Positions 16,377 to 25,429 of a stretch of DNA of 64,000 nucleotides are shown one piece after another. This stretch comes from Chloroherpetonaceae bacterium (GTDB lineage: Bacteria > Bacteroidota > Chlorobiia > Chlorobiales > Thermochlorobacteraceae): the NCBI GenBank assembly GCA_025056565.1, contig JANWWA010000008.1, forward strand, positions 1 to 64,000, in the 5' to 3' direction. The notes beneath the pieces were generated by a model, which was not told the origin of the DNA, made no database searches, and worked only from the letters and a program-made list of their open reading frames with translations. The position numbers and the translations under genes were made by a program. Every line of letters starts with the position of its first letter. Positions within the stretch are counted from its first letter, which is position 1.

Positions 16377-16832
16377 ATGTCAATGTGTCGCAATTTGTCG
16401 TGGTTCATATTTGTCATTACTTTGCTATCGGGCTGTGTGCTTGCAGATTCAGTGCGCCAACCACGCCCAATCCGCATTGCTTGTGAGGGGTCGCGACTTG
16501 ACCTGTACCAGAAAGCAAAAGAGGTCTTAGAGAGACAGCAGTATAAGATTCGTGTCGACAATCGTCTTGATGGTATTCTCAAAGCATACCGTCGTCCAGA
16601 GCAGGTGAATTTTGGTGACCAGATTATGTTTAATGGGGCGCTATATGTGATGGCCACGATTGATAGTGCGGTCATTACGCTTTACATCTATCGTATTTTG
16701 GATATTCCAGCCGAAGAGCAAGAGCCAGTGATTGAAGTAAGCTACGATGAGCGTAATGCGAGCGTCTTTACGCGCTCACTCTATCAGCCCTTGATTGATG
16801 AGATGCGCCGCAGCTGTGCTCAGCCCAAATGA
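16377..16832 (+). CDS. Small lipoprotein, paralogue of the 15727 gene
   Basis: 151 residues, start ATG at 16377 (another ATG two codons later). A clean lipobox LLSGC gives a lipidated Cys20. The downstream order matches the neighbour: RPIRIAC (Cys36), a helix DLYQKAKEVLERQQYKI, a central beta-rich region, then NASVFTRSLYQPLIDEMRRSC (Cys147). Identity to the 140-residue paralogue looks low but co-linear. No known domain recognised. The ABC permease gene follows 61 bases later, so a shared transcript is possible. Confidence 0.75.
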   Translation: MSMCRNLSWFIFVITLLSGCVLADSVRQPRPIRIACEGSRLDLYQKAKEVLERQQYKIRVDNRLDGILKAYRRPEQVNFGDQIMFNGALYVMATIDSAVITLYIYRILDIPAEEQEPVIEVSYDERNASVFTRSLYQPLIDEMRRSCAQPK

Positions 16833-16893
16833 AAGGCAAAGTTCGTATTTTTACGGCTTATAGAGTTGCCATAAACAAAAACCACAATCTCAA

Positions 16894-17778
16894 ATGGAGC
16901 TTTGGCTTGGCGCAGCAGTTTTAGGGCTGTGCTATGGATTTCTCGCCATCGGAGTCTACATCACCATGCGCATCTATAACTTCCCCGACATTACCGCTGA
17001 CGGTAGCTTGACCTTAGGCGCAAGCATTACGGCAGCTTTGCTCACGATTGGAGTCAGCCCGATTTTTGCCACATTCGTTGCAATTGTATTCGGATTTTTA
17101 GCAGGTGCAACGACAGGTGTGATTCATACCAAACTGAAAGTTAATGGTCTGCTATCTGGTATTTTGGTTACCACAGCACTCTACTCCATCAACTTGCGCA
17201 TTATGGGACGCTCCAACATTCCCTTGCTAACGGTGCAAACACTGCTCACGCCGTTTGAAAATACTTTCTCTCAACTGCCACGCTGGGCAGTCGATTTTGC
17301 CGTATTCTTCGTGATTAGTGCTGTTGCCCTAATCCTCTTAGGACTGCTCTTCAAGACCGATTTTGGCTTAGCGATGCGGGCAACAGGCGATAACGAAGTG
17401 ATGATTGCAGCACAAGGTGTCAATACCGACACGATGAAAATCATCGGAATTGGATTGTCAAATGCAATGATTGCTCTGTCAGGCTCGCTGGTGTGCCAGT
17501 ATCAAGGTTTTGCCGACATCAGTATGGGCATTGGCATTATCGTGTTTGGCTTAGCCAGCGTGATTATCGGTGAGTCTTTCTTAGGGATTTTTCGGCAACG
17601 TTTCTCAGTCGGCACGCAATTAGTCAGTGTCGTGTTTGGAGCGATTGTCTTTCGCGTGCTGGTCGGCATTGCGCTGTCACTGGGACTGGCGCCGACAGAT
17701 TTCAAAATTGTAACCGCATTTTTCGTGCTTCTCGCTGTAGCACTGCCACAGCTGCGCCACCTTGTCTTTAAGCGTTGA
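16894..17778 (+). CDS. ABC transporter permease, TrpXYZ/YtrP-like (COG4120) family
   Basis: 294 residues with about eight or nine hydrophobic segments. The N-terminal LGLCYGFLAIGVYITMRIYNFPDITADGS resembles permeases of the LivH/LivM superfamily, most closely the small-solute group represented by tryptophan/tyrosine or nucleoside-type importers. It contains the conserved MRATGDNEVMIAAQGVNTDTMK coupling segment. A complete importer would also need a substrate-binding lipoprotein and an ATPase, and neither is adjacent. The two lipoprotein genes upstream do not resemble the usual binding proteins. Substrate unknown. Confidence 0.83.
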   Translation: MELWLGAAVLGLCYGFLAIGVYITMRIYNFPDITADGSLTLGASITAALLTIGVSPIFATFVAIVFGFLAGATTGVIHTKLKVNGLLSGILVTTALYSINLRIMGRSNIPLLTVQTLLTPFENTFSQLPRWAVDFAVFFVISAVALILLGLLFKTDFGLAMRATGDNEVMIAAQGVNTDTMKIIGIGLSNAMIALSGSLVCQYQGFADISMGIGIIVFGLASVIIGESFLGIFRQRFSVGTQLVSVVFGAIVFRVLVGIALSLGLAPTDFKIVTAFFVLLAVALPQLRHLVFKR

Positions 17779-17800
17779 GCCGTGTTGCCAGATCCCAAAA

Positions 17801-17844
17801 GAAAAAACCCGCTGCCCTGTTTGCTTCCTGAACAGGGCAGCGGG
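17801..17844 (-). terminator. Strong terminator of the amylase gene
   Basis: Perfect 14-bp stem CCCGCTGCCCTGTT/AACAGGGCAGCGGG (17808-17821 and 17831-17844). On the minus strand it is followed by TTTTTT (17802-17807). It lies 48 bases beyond the amylase stop and may also block plus-strand transcription from the permease gene. Confidence 0.92.
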
Positions 17845-17891
17845 TGACCCCTGTGCGGCACAATCTACCACAGCAAGCAAGAAGCAAGCAC

Positions 17892-20800
17892 CTACTTTCT
17901 CAACAGCATTTTCTTGGTCTCTACAAATTTGCCCGCTACAAGGCGGTAGAAATAGACACCGCTGGAAAGACCATACTGTGCAGCATTGAACTGGATAGCA
18001 TAGCGACCCGCTTCCTGCCAGCTATTAACCAATGTGGCAACCTTTCTACCGAGCACGTCAAACACCTCGAGCTTGACATCGCCGCTTTCCGCCAATTCGT
18101 AGCGCAAAGTGGTTTCAGGGTTAAATGGATTTGGATAATTCTGCATCAAGCTATATCTGTCTGGGACATCAAGCAGTATCTCAACGGTGTAAGCGTAGTC
18201 GTGCACAGTGCCGTCGTAGTCCACGCTACGCAGCGCATAGCGATGCGTTTGATTGGGCGCAGCGGTCTCATCAATGAACTTATACTCTTTGCCGACAGGT
18301 GCAGTGCCTAAGCCACGCAGCTCGCTGCGCTCACGATAGTCAGCAATCGGCTCACCATTGCGCAGGAGCACAAATCCAGCATTGTTCAGTTCGCTTTCTG
18401 TGCGCCAACTAAGTTCCACTCTGCGACCCAGCGGCTTTGCCACAAAGGCTGAAAGCGAGACGGGCAAAGGGTTATCCGATGCGTTTTCCGTGCCAAGTGC
18501 AACAAAGAAATTCTCGCTGGCGGCTAATGTTGTATTGAAAATGAGGGAATTAAACCCAGTCAGCACGGGAAGCGGGTCAGTATCTACAGCAAGCGGCCCT
18601 TGCGATTGCCAATTGCCTGTGGTGCGCGTTGCAATCTTGAGCGTTGCGTTGTTGTCGCTAACCTGCACGGCATCATCGCTGTTGATGGCCATATCCAAGA
18701 CTTGCGAGAGCACAAGACTGCCTGAACCTGTGTTTTGAAATTCATAATAGCGCAGGTCAGAGACTTTCACGAGCGGAAAGGTGGATAGCGCAAGCGAATT
18801 GCCAGAGCCTGTGATAAGCGCGCCGCGCAGTATTGTGCCGCTCGCAGATTGTCCGAGCAACGAAATCGGGCGGTATGTGGTCGCATCGCCTAAGGGATAG
18901 AGGCGCGAGACGATGGCAGAGTTGTCAAACGCACGTGCGAGCCGATTGTTGATAAAACCATTAGTGCGCTGCACAGCAGCAGGCAGCGGGTTGGTAACAG
19001 ACGCTAAGAAAACGCCTGTGTTCAACACGCCGCTGCTAAGTTGCAACGTGTTAAGAATGGTTGGGCTGCCTGTGAGCGTGGCGCCATCAGCGTCATTAAG
19101 GTCAAAGTTCGTAAAGGTCGCACCGCTCACTTGCACCGTAGCAGGCGCATTTTGAACGAGGATTTTACCAGTTGAAGCTAATGCCGAGCCAGTGCCCGTG
19201 ATGTTGCCACGCACCTCAACAGTGAGTGTGCCAATGTCCAGTGTAGTACTGGCACCCAGCGACAGCGCTGGTTGCGAGGCGCTTGCTGTGAGCGTTATTG
19301 CAGTCGCATCAAGCGTCTTTGTGCCAGAGCCAGCCGTAGCCAGACGGTTTGCTGTTGTAATCGCAGGCAATGTGCTTTGTGCAAGAAAACCCGTAATCTG
19401 ATTGCCCAAGCGATTAAACACATAGCTAGCGCCTGCATTGTAGGTTACTGTGCCGTTGGCGCGAATCGAGCCATTCAGTGTGCTCGAGTTGTCGCCATTG
19501 ACGCCTTTTTCATGTGCCGTGATAAGCGTTGCACCCGAGTTCAGTGTGAAATTTGCTGTGCCAGCGTAGCTTGTAAGAAAGCGTGTTTCGCCAAATTCAA
19601 TCGTGCCATTCACTGTAATCGTGCCTGTATTGCCTGTGCGCAGATTAGCATTGATGACGCGCAGCGTCCCGCCTGAGCTGACCGTGAGATTCCATACATC
19701 AACATGACCAGTTGAGCCTGAAAGTGTCGTAGTGCCGTCAATAACAAAATTCATTGTGTTACCAAAGCTGGGGTTGGCGTTCATAAAGCCGTTGTTGACA
19801 ATGGAGCCGTCTGCGCCTGTCATCGTAACGGTTCGGTTGCCTGAGACTGTAAGCTGGCAGCCGCCTTCGGTGCGCAAACTGTGTTGAATGGTGAGGTTAT
19901 TTGTAATCGTGGTGGTTTGGTTGTCAGCAGTGGTCGCGTCGAAGAAAGTCGTGCCGTAGTCCGCGATGTTGTCGCTGACGCGCTGATTGATGTAGCAGAA
20001 GCGCGAGAAAGGCGGTGTGCTGGAGCCGCTGTTGGTGTTCGCAATATCAAAGTAAAGCCGTCCCGTAAGGTCAAGTTTGTTGGAAAAATCATTATCCAGC
20101 GCAAAGCGAGAAAGACCGCCGTAAGGGTCGCCACCGTTGAGGTAGAAAAAGACGCGAAACGAGGTCGGCCTGCCGCCCATTAGCGACCACGCAATCGCAA
20201 TTTCTTGCACATTGCCCGACGTGGTTTTCTGAATGCTGGAGCTGTTGTCGACATTAGCGTTCCAGCCGCCAGAGCCATCGTGCGTGCGGTGTTGATGGTA
20301 GCCATTGCGAATGAAGGCGGCGAAATTGGCGCGGAAAGGCAAGCGACCGTAGTTATTGCCATCAAAGTTGCCGATGCCACCCAGTGCGCCGTTGGCATTT
20401 GTGCCACCGTTAGCGGGCGTTTGTGGGTCGGTGTCAATGTAAAGCACAAGTTCGTCGGTGTTAGCGTTGCCGTTTGCGTTAACGGCGATGTAGAGGTTGT
20501 TATCGTCCCACGCCATATACCAATCGCGCGCACCATCGTTCCATCGGTTTGCACCGTTGGTATGGTCGCCGTATTCGCCGGGCGAAATTACGCCATCGCG
20601 CGTAGGCGGCGTAGAGAGAAACGAGAAAGTCGAGAAGTCACCGCCAATCGCAAACTCGGAAAAAGAGGTCAGCCCAGAGACACGCAGCACGTTTTCGCGC
20701 GGGTAAGAAATCGTAACACTCGTGCCGTTAGCGGCGCTCGTCCAAGGCTCGGAGCTATTGTTTCGCTTTAGCACGACAAGACTGCGTGGGTCAGAGATAC

Positions 20801-23648
20801 CCGGCAGACCGCTAATGTCAAGTTCAATGTCATATTGATAGCCGTTCAAGCCTGAGGGCGTGATTTGCCAGTATCTTGGAGCGATGTTCTTGACGACCAC
20901 AGTGCCTTTCGGCGAAATGCCACTCAGTGGCAAGCCGCTATTAGGATTTGGTGGCAAACTGTTTTGCATATTGAAAAGCAGATTGCCTGCGTCGTTTGAG
21001 GGTTGCGTAAAGATGACCGTAGCTTGCCGATTGTTTGATGCAGCAGCGACAAAAGCACCTGTGGTGTTTGCAGGAATCGGCACGGTGGCGCTACCTGTTG
21101 CAGGCACAAGTTGAATCGCAACGGTGGCGCTGTCAAGCGAAAATTGGCTGCTGGTCTTACCCCATGCAGAGATGTAGTTCAGAGAAAGCGGCGTAACTGT
21201 GACCGTGTTCGGTGAGTTAGGTGAGAGGTTGTCGAAAATCGTGCCGTCGGTAGGCGAAGAGGGTGCGGAGTTTTGCTTGACGACCGCACGATTGAGCGTT
21301 GCCGCACCTTCTACGATGAATTCAAACTGATTATCGCTGAGGCGTTTGACCGCAACGCGCCCAGGCGAGTAGGGCATGGGGTTAGCCATCGTGTTGACGA
21401 CTTGCGGAGCGCGGTAAGTGGCGCGCACATAGACGCGCTGCCCGATGGCATTCACCGACGTATTGCGAATGCGAATGGTGTGCCAGTCCGTAACCGTCGG
21501 CGTGAAATTGACATTGAGGTTGCTTGCACCATTTGCGCTGAAGACAAGCGTTTGATTGCGAAAAACGGCAATCGTGATGTCCTGCGGCGTCGAACTGGTT
21601 TGAAAAACGCGCAGGTTAATTGGCTGACCAGCTTCAGGGTAGATATTGCCGACCGTGCGCCAAGCAGTGGAGTTGGTAGGCAATGCACCGCCTTGCATCA
21701 GAGAACGTGGGTGGCTATCGCCTAAGTCGTCTGCCATTTCCCACTCTTGCGCGATATTTTTGGGCGTGGGCGAAAAGGGCGCATCGAAGTTCGCTTGTTC
21801 GCTCACTGGCGCCCAAACGGCGTAACCACGTCGTCGCGTCGGACCAACTGGTCCAGTGATAGGCGCTGTAAGGTCGCATGGTGGAATGTGAATTAGCACA
21901 CGGTTGTATAAGCCACCACTAGGCGGTTGCACCGTAACTGTGAAGCCGTAGGTGCCACCGTAATCTTTTAGCACTGTCCCAACCGGGAAAGAAGTGGCGA
22001 CCCAGACGCGCTGCTCGACATTCCAACTATCGGTTGCACCAATCAGTGCACGACCGCCGCGCTCAAAGACAATACCGTCTTGCAAGTTGCCTTGCAAAAA
22101 AGAAGGAGCGTCGTTGCCGGTTTCAGCAGTGCGCACAAAGTATGGGCCGCTTTTGAACTGCAGTTTCTGGTGGCAACGAATGAGGTTTGCAATGTCATCG
22201 CGCACGGGTAGCGATGATGGATTGTTCGGAAAATGCGTGTAGCGAATACCGCCTGAGCCAATGTCAAAGAGATCTTCAAAGAAAACTTGCGGCGAGCCAT
22301 CAACGGCGAAAATGATGGCGTAAGCGGGCGCAAGGCGCGGCTCTCGCGGATCAATGTTGCGCCCAAGTTCGCTGCTACTGGTCCAGTTTCCAGAGGGGTA
22401 ATCGCCATTAGGTTGCAGGGGTGGTCGGAACGTATCGTGATTGTTGACGAACGGCACGGTGCGACCGCGATTGTCTTGCTGCAGGCTGGGAATCGTGCTC
22501 ATATCAAATGCGCCCAGCGCATAGACCATACCAACCAAGCCATCCGTGCTGAAACCACGCAAACTGAAATCGAAGGTGCCCGCGCGGTTATCGACGCCGC
22601 CTAAGTTGCGGCTTGTGCCTGACAGTCCGCCTTCCAAGACGCTTTCGGGTGCAGGCGGTGCGCCAGCCCATGCGTCCAGTTCCGACTTGCCGCCCACCCA
22701 TTCGCCAATCGAGAGAATGTCCCAACCAAGCGGCGAACTGCCGTTCACGCCTTGCGTAATGTCGCCACTTGGACTAGCGACATGCCAAACGAAATCGTGC
22801 ACCACATGCGGCTCAAAGTGCTTGACCGCATCGAAGCGATAGCCATCAATACCGATTTGCTTTGTGTGCCAGATAAACCAACGGCGCAGTTCGTTACGCA
22901 TATAGTTCGAGGACTGCGGCGGATTAAACACCAGCGGATTGCCTATTGGCAGCGACGATTGTCCGTAAGCACGTGGGTCATAGCAGATGTCAGGGCCAAA
23001 GAAAGCGGAGGTTACGTCATTGAGAGAGCTGCCCGGGTTGCCGCCAAAGCCTCGCCAAGGATTGGGGTGAAAGTTTATCCAGTTTTTGGGAAACCGCCCG
23101 CGCCGACCAATGTAGTCCACTGAATCGCCTGCAAACTGTGGGGTGGCAAATGAGGTGTAACGGAAAATCTTGTATTGGTCGTCTTGCGCTTGTGGGTCTC
23201 GCACTTGCGCACCAATGATGTGGTTAAGAACAATATCCTGCACAACTTCAATACCGTTGGCATGGAGCACAGCAGCCATACGCAATAGTTCATCCTTCGT
23301 GCCCATTCGGGTGCGCACATTGCCCTTCTGAAACTTATCGCCGAGGTCGTAGTGGTCAAAAGGAGCGTAACCGACAGAAGTTGGGCCCCCTTCATTTTTA
23401 ATGGTCGGTGGAATCCAAACCGCATCAATACCAAGCTCACGCAGGCGTGGGGCAAGGTCAGCAAGGTAATTTGCCCATGCGAAAGGATAATTGTTGTTCC
23501 AATAATCCCACCAAAAACCTTGAAGCACCACACGCTTGGTGGTCTGAGACCAAAGAATTGAAGGAAGTGTGAAGAGGCAGGCAAGCATCACAAGGAACAG
23601 GGTAATACACTTGCCAGCACGGTGCTGACGTGGTAAGACTATTGTCAT
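17892..23648 (-). CDS. Giant secreted alpha-amylase-family (GH13) protein with T9SS tail
   Basis: 1918 residues from the ATG at 23648. An upstream in-frame start at 23738 would lie at or before the predicted transcription start and lacks a ribosome site, whereas AAAGGAGG precedes 23648. A signal peptide (about 1-35) is followed by a GH13 barrel. Its four conserved regions are DIVLNH, GYRFDAVKHF (nucleophile Asp near 273), IGEWVGG (acid Glu near 314) and NNHDTF (near 402). Further on are an FN3/CBM9-like beta domain (about 1010-1195, TPPTRDGVISPGEY), a long Thr/Asn/Gly-rich repeat region (about 1200-1620), an FN3 segment, and a T9SS sorting domain (NYPNPFNPETTL, end KKMLLRK). It should digest starch-like glucans outside the cell. 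Confidence 0.92.
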   Translation of the reverse strand: MTIVLPRQHRAGKCITLFLVMLACLFTLPSILWSQTTKRVVLQGFWWDYWNNNYPFAWANYLADLAPRLRELGIDAVWIPPTIKNEGGPTSVGYAPFDHYDLGDKFQKGNVRTRMGTKDELLRMAAVLHANGIEVVQDIVLNHIIGAQVRDPQAQDDQYKIFRYTSFATPQFAGDSVDYIGRRGRFPKNWINFHPNPWRGFGGNPGSSLNDVTSAFFGPDICYDPRAYGQSSLPIGNPLVFNPPQSSNYMRNELRRWFIWHTKQIGIDGYRFDAVKHFEPHVVHDFVWHVASPSGDITQGVNGSSPLGWDILSIGEWVGGKSELDAWAGAPPAPESVLEGGLSGTSRNLGGVDNRAGTFDFSLRGFSTDGLVGMVYALGAFDMSTIPSLQQDNRGRTVPFVNNHDTFRPPLQPNGDYPSGNWTSSSELGRNIDPREPRLAPAYAIIFAVDGSPQVFFEDLFDIGSGGIRYTHFPNNPSSLPVRDDIANLIRCHQKLQFKSGPYFVRTAETGNDAPSFLQGNLQDGIVFERGGRALIGATDSWNVEQRVWVATSFPVGTVLKDYGGTYGFTVTVQPPSGGLYNRVLIHIPPCDLTAPITGPVGPTRRRGYAVWAPVSEQANFDAPFSPTPKNIAQEWEMADDLGDSHPRSLMQGGALPTNSTAWRTVGNIYPEAGQPINLRVFQTSSTPQDITIAVFRNQTLVFSANGASNLNVNFTPTVTDWHTIRIRNTSVNAIGQRVYVRATYRAPQVVNTMANPMPYSPGRVAVKRLSDNQFEFIVEGAATLNRAVVKQNSAPSSPTDGTIFDNLSPNSPNTVTVTPLSLNYISAWGKTSSQFSLDSATVAIQLVPATGSATVPIPANTTGAFVAAASNNRQATVIFTQPSNDAGNLLFNMQNSLPPNPNSGLPLSGISPKGTVVVKNIAPRYWQITPSGLNGYQYDIELDISGLPGISDPRSLVVLKRNNSSEPWTSAANGTSVTISYPRENVLRVSGLTSFSEFAIGGDFSTFSFLSTPPTRDGVISPGEYGDHTNGANRWNDGARDWYMAWDDNNLYIAVNANGNANTDELVLYIDTDPQTPANGGTNANGALGGIGNFDGNNYGRLPFRANFAAFIRNGYHQHRTHDGSGGWNANVDNSSSIQKTTSGNVQEIAIAWSLMGGRPTSFRVFFYLNGGDPYGGLSRFALDNDFSNKLDLTGRLYFDIANTNSGSSTPPFSRFCYINQRVSDNIADYGTTFFDATTADNQTTTITNNLTIQHSLRTEGGCQLTVSGNRTVTMTGADGSIVNNGFMNANPSFGNTMNFVIDGTTTLSGSTGHVDVWNLTVSSGGTLRVINANLRTGNTGTITVNGTIEFGETRFLTSYAGTANFTLNSGATLITAHEKGVNGDNSSTLNGSIRANGTVTYNAGASYVFNRLGNQITGFLAQSTLPAITTANRLATAGSGTKTLDATAITLTASASQPALSLGASTTLDIGTLTVEVRGNITGTGSALASTGKILVQNAPATVQVSGATFTNFDLNDADGATLTGSPTILNTLQLSSGVLNTGVFLASVTNPLPAAVQRTNGFINNRLARAFDNSAIVSRLYPLGDATTYRPISLLGQSASGTILRGALITGSGNSLALSTFPLVKVSDLRYYEFQNTGSGSLVLSQVLDMAINSDDAVQVSDNNATLKIATRTTGNWQSQGPLAVDTDPLPVLTGFNSLIFNTTLAASENFFVALGTENASDNPLPVSLSAFVAKPLGRRVELSWRTESELNNAGFVLLRNGEPIADYRERSELRGLGTAPVGKEYKFIDETAAPNQTHRYALRSVDYDGTVHDYAYTVEILLDVPDRYSLMQNYPNPFNPETTLRYELAESGDVKLEVFDVLGRKVATLVNSWQEAGRYAIQFNAAQYGLSSGVYFYRLVAGKFVETKKMLLRK

Positions 23649-23735
23649 AGTTTTTTGTGTCCTCCTTTGTGTCAGAGTGGCTACTTTCTTCGATTGGCAG
23701 CAGTGAATGTACTTAGCGGCGTAAAGTAAGCTGCT

Positions 23736-23766
23736 CAAATTTAAGCAGTTAGCAGATTATTTCAAT
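23736..23766 (-). promoter_or_regulatory. Bacteroidetes-type promoter of the amylase gene
   Basis: On the minus strand ATTG (23763-23766), a spacer of exactly 19 bases and TAAATTTG (23736-23743) match the -33/-7 consensus TTTG-N19-TAnnTTTG. Transcription would start near 23730, about 80 bases upstream of the ATG at 23648. Confidence 0.6.
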
Positions 23767-23838
23767 GTGAGCAGCATAGCAAATCAGGCTGCCTAAGAAG
23801 CTCAGCAAAAAGCTGCAGGCGCTCTTAGCATCTTTCGC

Positions 23839-23846
23839 TAAATTTG
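23839..23846 (+). promoter_or_regulatory. Possible -7 box for the lycopene cyclase-family gene
   Basis: TAAATTTG matches TAnnTTTG exactly, 32 bases before the ATG at 23879, but no good -33 box is seen at 19-21 bases upstream. Confidence 0.35.
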
Positions 23847-23878
23847 CGCAGTGCAACACAAGGTTTATTCCCATTACA

Positions 23879-25429
23879 ATGCGGACACTTGCAGAGCTGA
23901 AAGACACACACCCACTCGTTTATCAGTACTTCTCAAGCCTTGAACAAGGCGAGTTTTGGATTCGTCGCATCCAAGAAATCGATGCGTATTGGTCACAGAT
24001 TGGTCATGCCGATGTGCCAGAAGTGATTTTTGATGGCGCAAAGTTGCCGAAAGACATTGAGATAGCAGGTGAATATGAAATCATCTATGCAGGTGCCACA
24101 TTAGGGCTACTCCATGCGGCAGCTATGGCATATTTACACAATCGCTCTGTGCTGGTGATAGATAAATACACGCCCGCTAAAACGCATCGTGATTGGAACA
24201 TTTCTTTGCGCGAGCTGCTGCGCCTCGATAAAATGGGACTGATTTCACAAGCTGAAGCGGAGCGTGCAATTACTGCGCACTACAGAACAGGCTTTGTTGA
24301 ATTTGCTGCTCGTCAAGACCGAAAGCGCCTGTATATGACAGGTGTGCTCGATTGCGCGGTTGAATCCGACGTCATTTTAGACTTGGCGCTCAAACGAGTG
24401 CTAAGCCACCCAAAAAGCGGCGTCTTGGGGCACACGCGTTTCAAGCGCGTCTTTAAGCTCGAGGAGGGAGTCGTGGTAGAAGTCGAGCGGGAGGGACAGC
24501 GTGCGTATTTCAAGGCAAAGATGCTGGTCGATACAATGGGGATTCTCTCGCCGATTGCAATGCAACTGAACCACGGCCTGCCACAGACGCACTGTTGCCC
24601 CACCGTTGGCACGCTCTCCAGTGGCTTAGAAAATATTGACTACGACGTAGGCGAAATTTTAGTCTCAACGGAGCCAGCCGATTTTTCACACGGCAGCGGT
24701 CGCCAACTCATTTGGGAGGGGTTTCCTGCCAGCCGCACTGAATTTACTTCCTACCTTTTTTTCTACGACCGTATTGATTCCGATAACGATAAGTCGCTCC
24801 TTAACCTCTTCGAAGTGTATTTTGAAAAACTGCCAAGCTACAAACCGATTGGCAGGAATTTCAAAATTCATAAGCCCGTTTTCGGTATTATTCCAGCCTA
24901 CCACCACCATGGCTTTGGCAAAACGCGAGTGACAGCCGATGACCGCATTGTGCTCTTTGGCGATGCGGCGTCACTGTCGTCACCTTTGACCTTCTGTGGG
25001 TTTGGCTCAATGGTGCGCAACTTGGAACGCACCACTGTGGCACTGGCTGCAGCCTTAGAACGCAATGCTCTCAGTCGCAACGACTTAGAGCCTATCAATG
25101 CCTTTGAGCCAAATGTGGCAATTATGTCGAACCTAATGAAGTTTATGTGCTTTGATGCGCGCACCGACGAACCGAACTTTGTCAATGAACTGATGAATGA
25201 AATTATGAAAGTGCTGGACGCACTGCCAGAGCGCTACCGCGAATCACTCTTTCGTGATGAAATGACACTGTCAGATTTCACCACGCTGATTTTGACAGTG
25301 GGAGTGAAGTATCCGAAAATCTTTCCTATCACTTACCAGAAACTCGGCATTTCGGGAAGTCTGTCGTGGCTGCAGAACTGGGCAGGGTGGGCATTTTCAG
25401 CGCTGAAAAAAGCAGAACCTGTTCGGTAA
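23879..25429 (+). CDS. CruA/CruP-family lycopene cyclase (FAD-dependent)
   Basis: 516 residues. The FAD-binding region is IIYAGATLGLLHAAAMAYL, a GGTLGI-type variant of the Rossmann motif seen in CruA/CruP cyclases. It is followed by RSVLVIDKY and the family's R/D-W-N-I-S motif (HRDWNISLRELLRLDKMGLI). A later FAD segment is IVLFGDAASLSSPLTFCGFG. CruA cyclises lycopene in green sulfur bacteria; CruP is a related cyanobacterial protein with debated activity, so the reaction here (gamma- or beta-carotene formation) is inferred. No other carotenoid genes are in the window. The stop overlaps the next ATG by one base (TAATG). Confidence 0.8.
   Translation: MRTLAELKDTHPLVYQYFSSLEQGEFWIRRIQEIDAYWSQIGHADVPEVIFDGAKLPKDIEIAGEYEIIYAGATLGLLHAAAMAYLHNRSVLVIDKYTPAKTHRDWNISLRELLRLDKMGLISQAEAERAITAHYRTGFVEFAARQDRKRLYMTGVLDCAVESDVILDLALKRVLSHPKSGVLGHTRFKRVFKLEEGVVVEVEREGQRAYFKAKMLVDTMGILSPIAMQLNHGLPQTHCCPTVGTLSSGLENIDYDVGEILVSTEPADFSHGSGRQLIWEGFPASRTEFTSYLFFYDRIDSDNDKSLLNLFEVYFEKLPSYKPIGRNFKIHKPVFGIIPAYHHHGFGKTRVTADDRIVLFGDAASLSSPLTFCGFGSMVRNLERTTVALAAALERNALSRNDLEPINAFEPNVAIMSNLMKFMCFDARTDEPNFVNELMNEIMKVLDALPERYRESLFRDEMTLSDFTTLILTVGVKYPKIFPITYQKLGISGSLSWLQNWAGWAFSALKKAEPVR

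Noticed and set aside
23649-23738. N-terminal extension of the amylase to 23738
   Set aside because: It would begin at or before the predicted transcription start and lacks a ribosome site; the ATG at 23648 has AAAGGAGG and a signal peptide right after it.
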